DNA from: Paramecium tetraurelia
Lineage: Eukaryota; Ciliophora; Oligohymenophorea; Peniculida; Parameciidae
DNA: 64,000 nt
Assembly: GCF_000165425.1 (NCBI RefSeq)
Contig: NW_001799033.1
Span: forward strand, 252,611 to 316,610
Direction of reading: 5' to 3'
The notes below the pieces were generated by a model. The model was given only the letters and a program-made list of their open reading frames with translations, had not been told where the DNA came from and ran no database searches. The position numbers were made by a program, and so were the translations under genes. This document shows positions 63,979 to 64,000 of this stretch, one piece after another; the first letter of the stretch is position 1; every line of letters begins with the position of its first letter.

Positions 63979-64000
63979 TTATTTTATATTATTATTCACT

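Noticed and set aside
1-64000. Widespread pseudogenes, as suggested by dense TAA and TAG in conserved genes
   Set aside because: These codons fall at positions compatible with Gln in kinases, InsP3R, P4-ATPase and calpain, while TGA ends the proteins; this is the ciliate nuclear code.

Overview
The window reads as macronuclear DNA of a ciliate, almost certainly Paramecium or a close relative. Reading frames are full of in-frame TAA and TAG exactly where family alignments want glutamine, while TGA is the only stop that ends proteins. Coding frames are joined by tiny introns (about 20-37 nt, GT...AG), the DNA is very AT-rich, and genes are tightly packed, with convergent stops as little as 18 bp apart. 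All coordinates below use TGA as the only stop and hand-placed introns. Where two or more introns had to be placed, the spliced length came out as a whole number of codons for nearly every gene, which supports the models.

Layout: 1-1468 (-) an STK32/YANK-like protein kinase, cut by the window start; 1937-2495 (+) EF-hand protein; 2514-3939 (-) MFSD1-like transporter; 4029-12973 (-) and 13137-22339 (+) two giant paralogous cysteine-rich, beta-helix, multi-pass surface proteins sharing one 163 bp intergenic promoter region; 23126-24884 (+) secreted protein with a permuted papain-like (NlpC/P60, YiiX) signature; 24932-26015 (+) EF-hand protein; 26046-26352 (-) small membrane protein; 26566-30088 (+) LRR plus ankyrin protein; 30148-31167 (+) DHHC palmitoyltransferase; 31939-40455 (+) a complete InsP3-receptor-type Ca2+ release channel; 41491-43818 (+) a tandem pseudokinase/kinase with a Gln/Asn-rich tail; 43876-47310 (-) P4-ATPase flippase; 47423-48044 (+) small acidic secreted protein; 48802-50242 and 50521-51993 (+) two kinases with a PH-like N-terminus; 52406-54110 (-) a paralogue of the 41491 kinase; 54581-55181 (-) secretory cyclophilin; 55237-56505 (-) membrane RBR-type RING protein; 56647-57520 (+) uncharacterised coiled-coil protein; 57604-57848 (-) 73-residue Ser-rich protein; 58065-60487 (-) calpain; 60719-62259 and 62399-63978 (-) two further PH-like/kinase genes.

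The strongest themes are calcium and phosphorylation signalling (an InsP3R channel, two EF-hand proteins, a calpain, seven protein kinases) and recent or old local duplication (head-to-head giant pair, two tandem kinase pairs, a dispersed dual-kinase pair). These are ordinary nuclear genes rather than an operon; shared location is not evidence of a joint pathway. No rRNA, tRNA, CRISPR array, transposon or virus-like element was recognised. The best leads for something unusual are the dual-domain kinases with DFD instead of DFG, and the release channel whose pore filter departs from the canonical GGGVGD.
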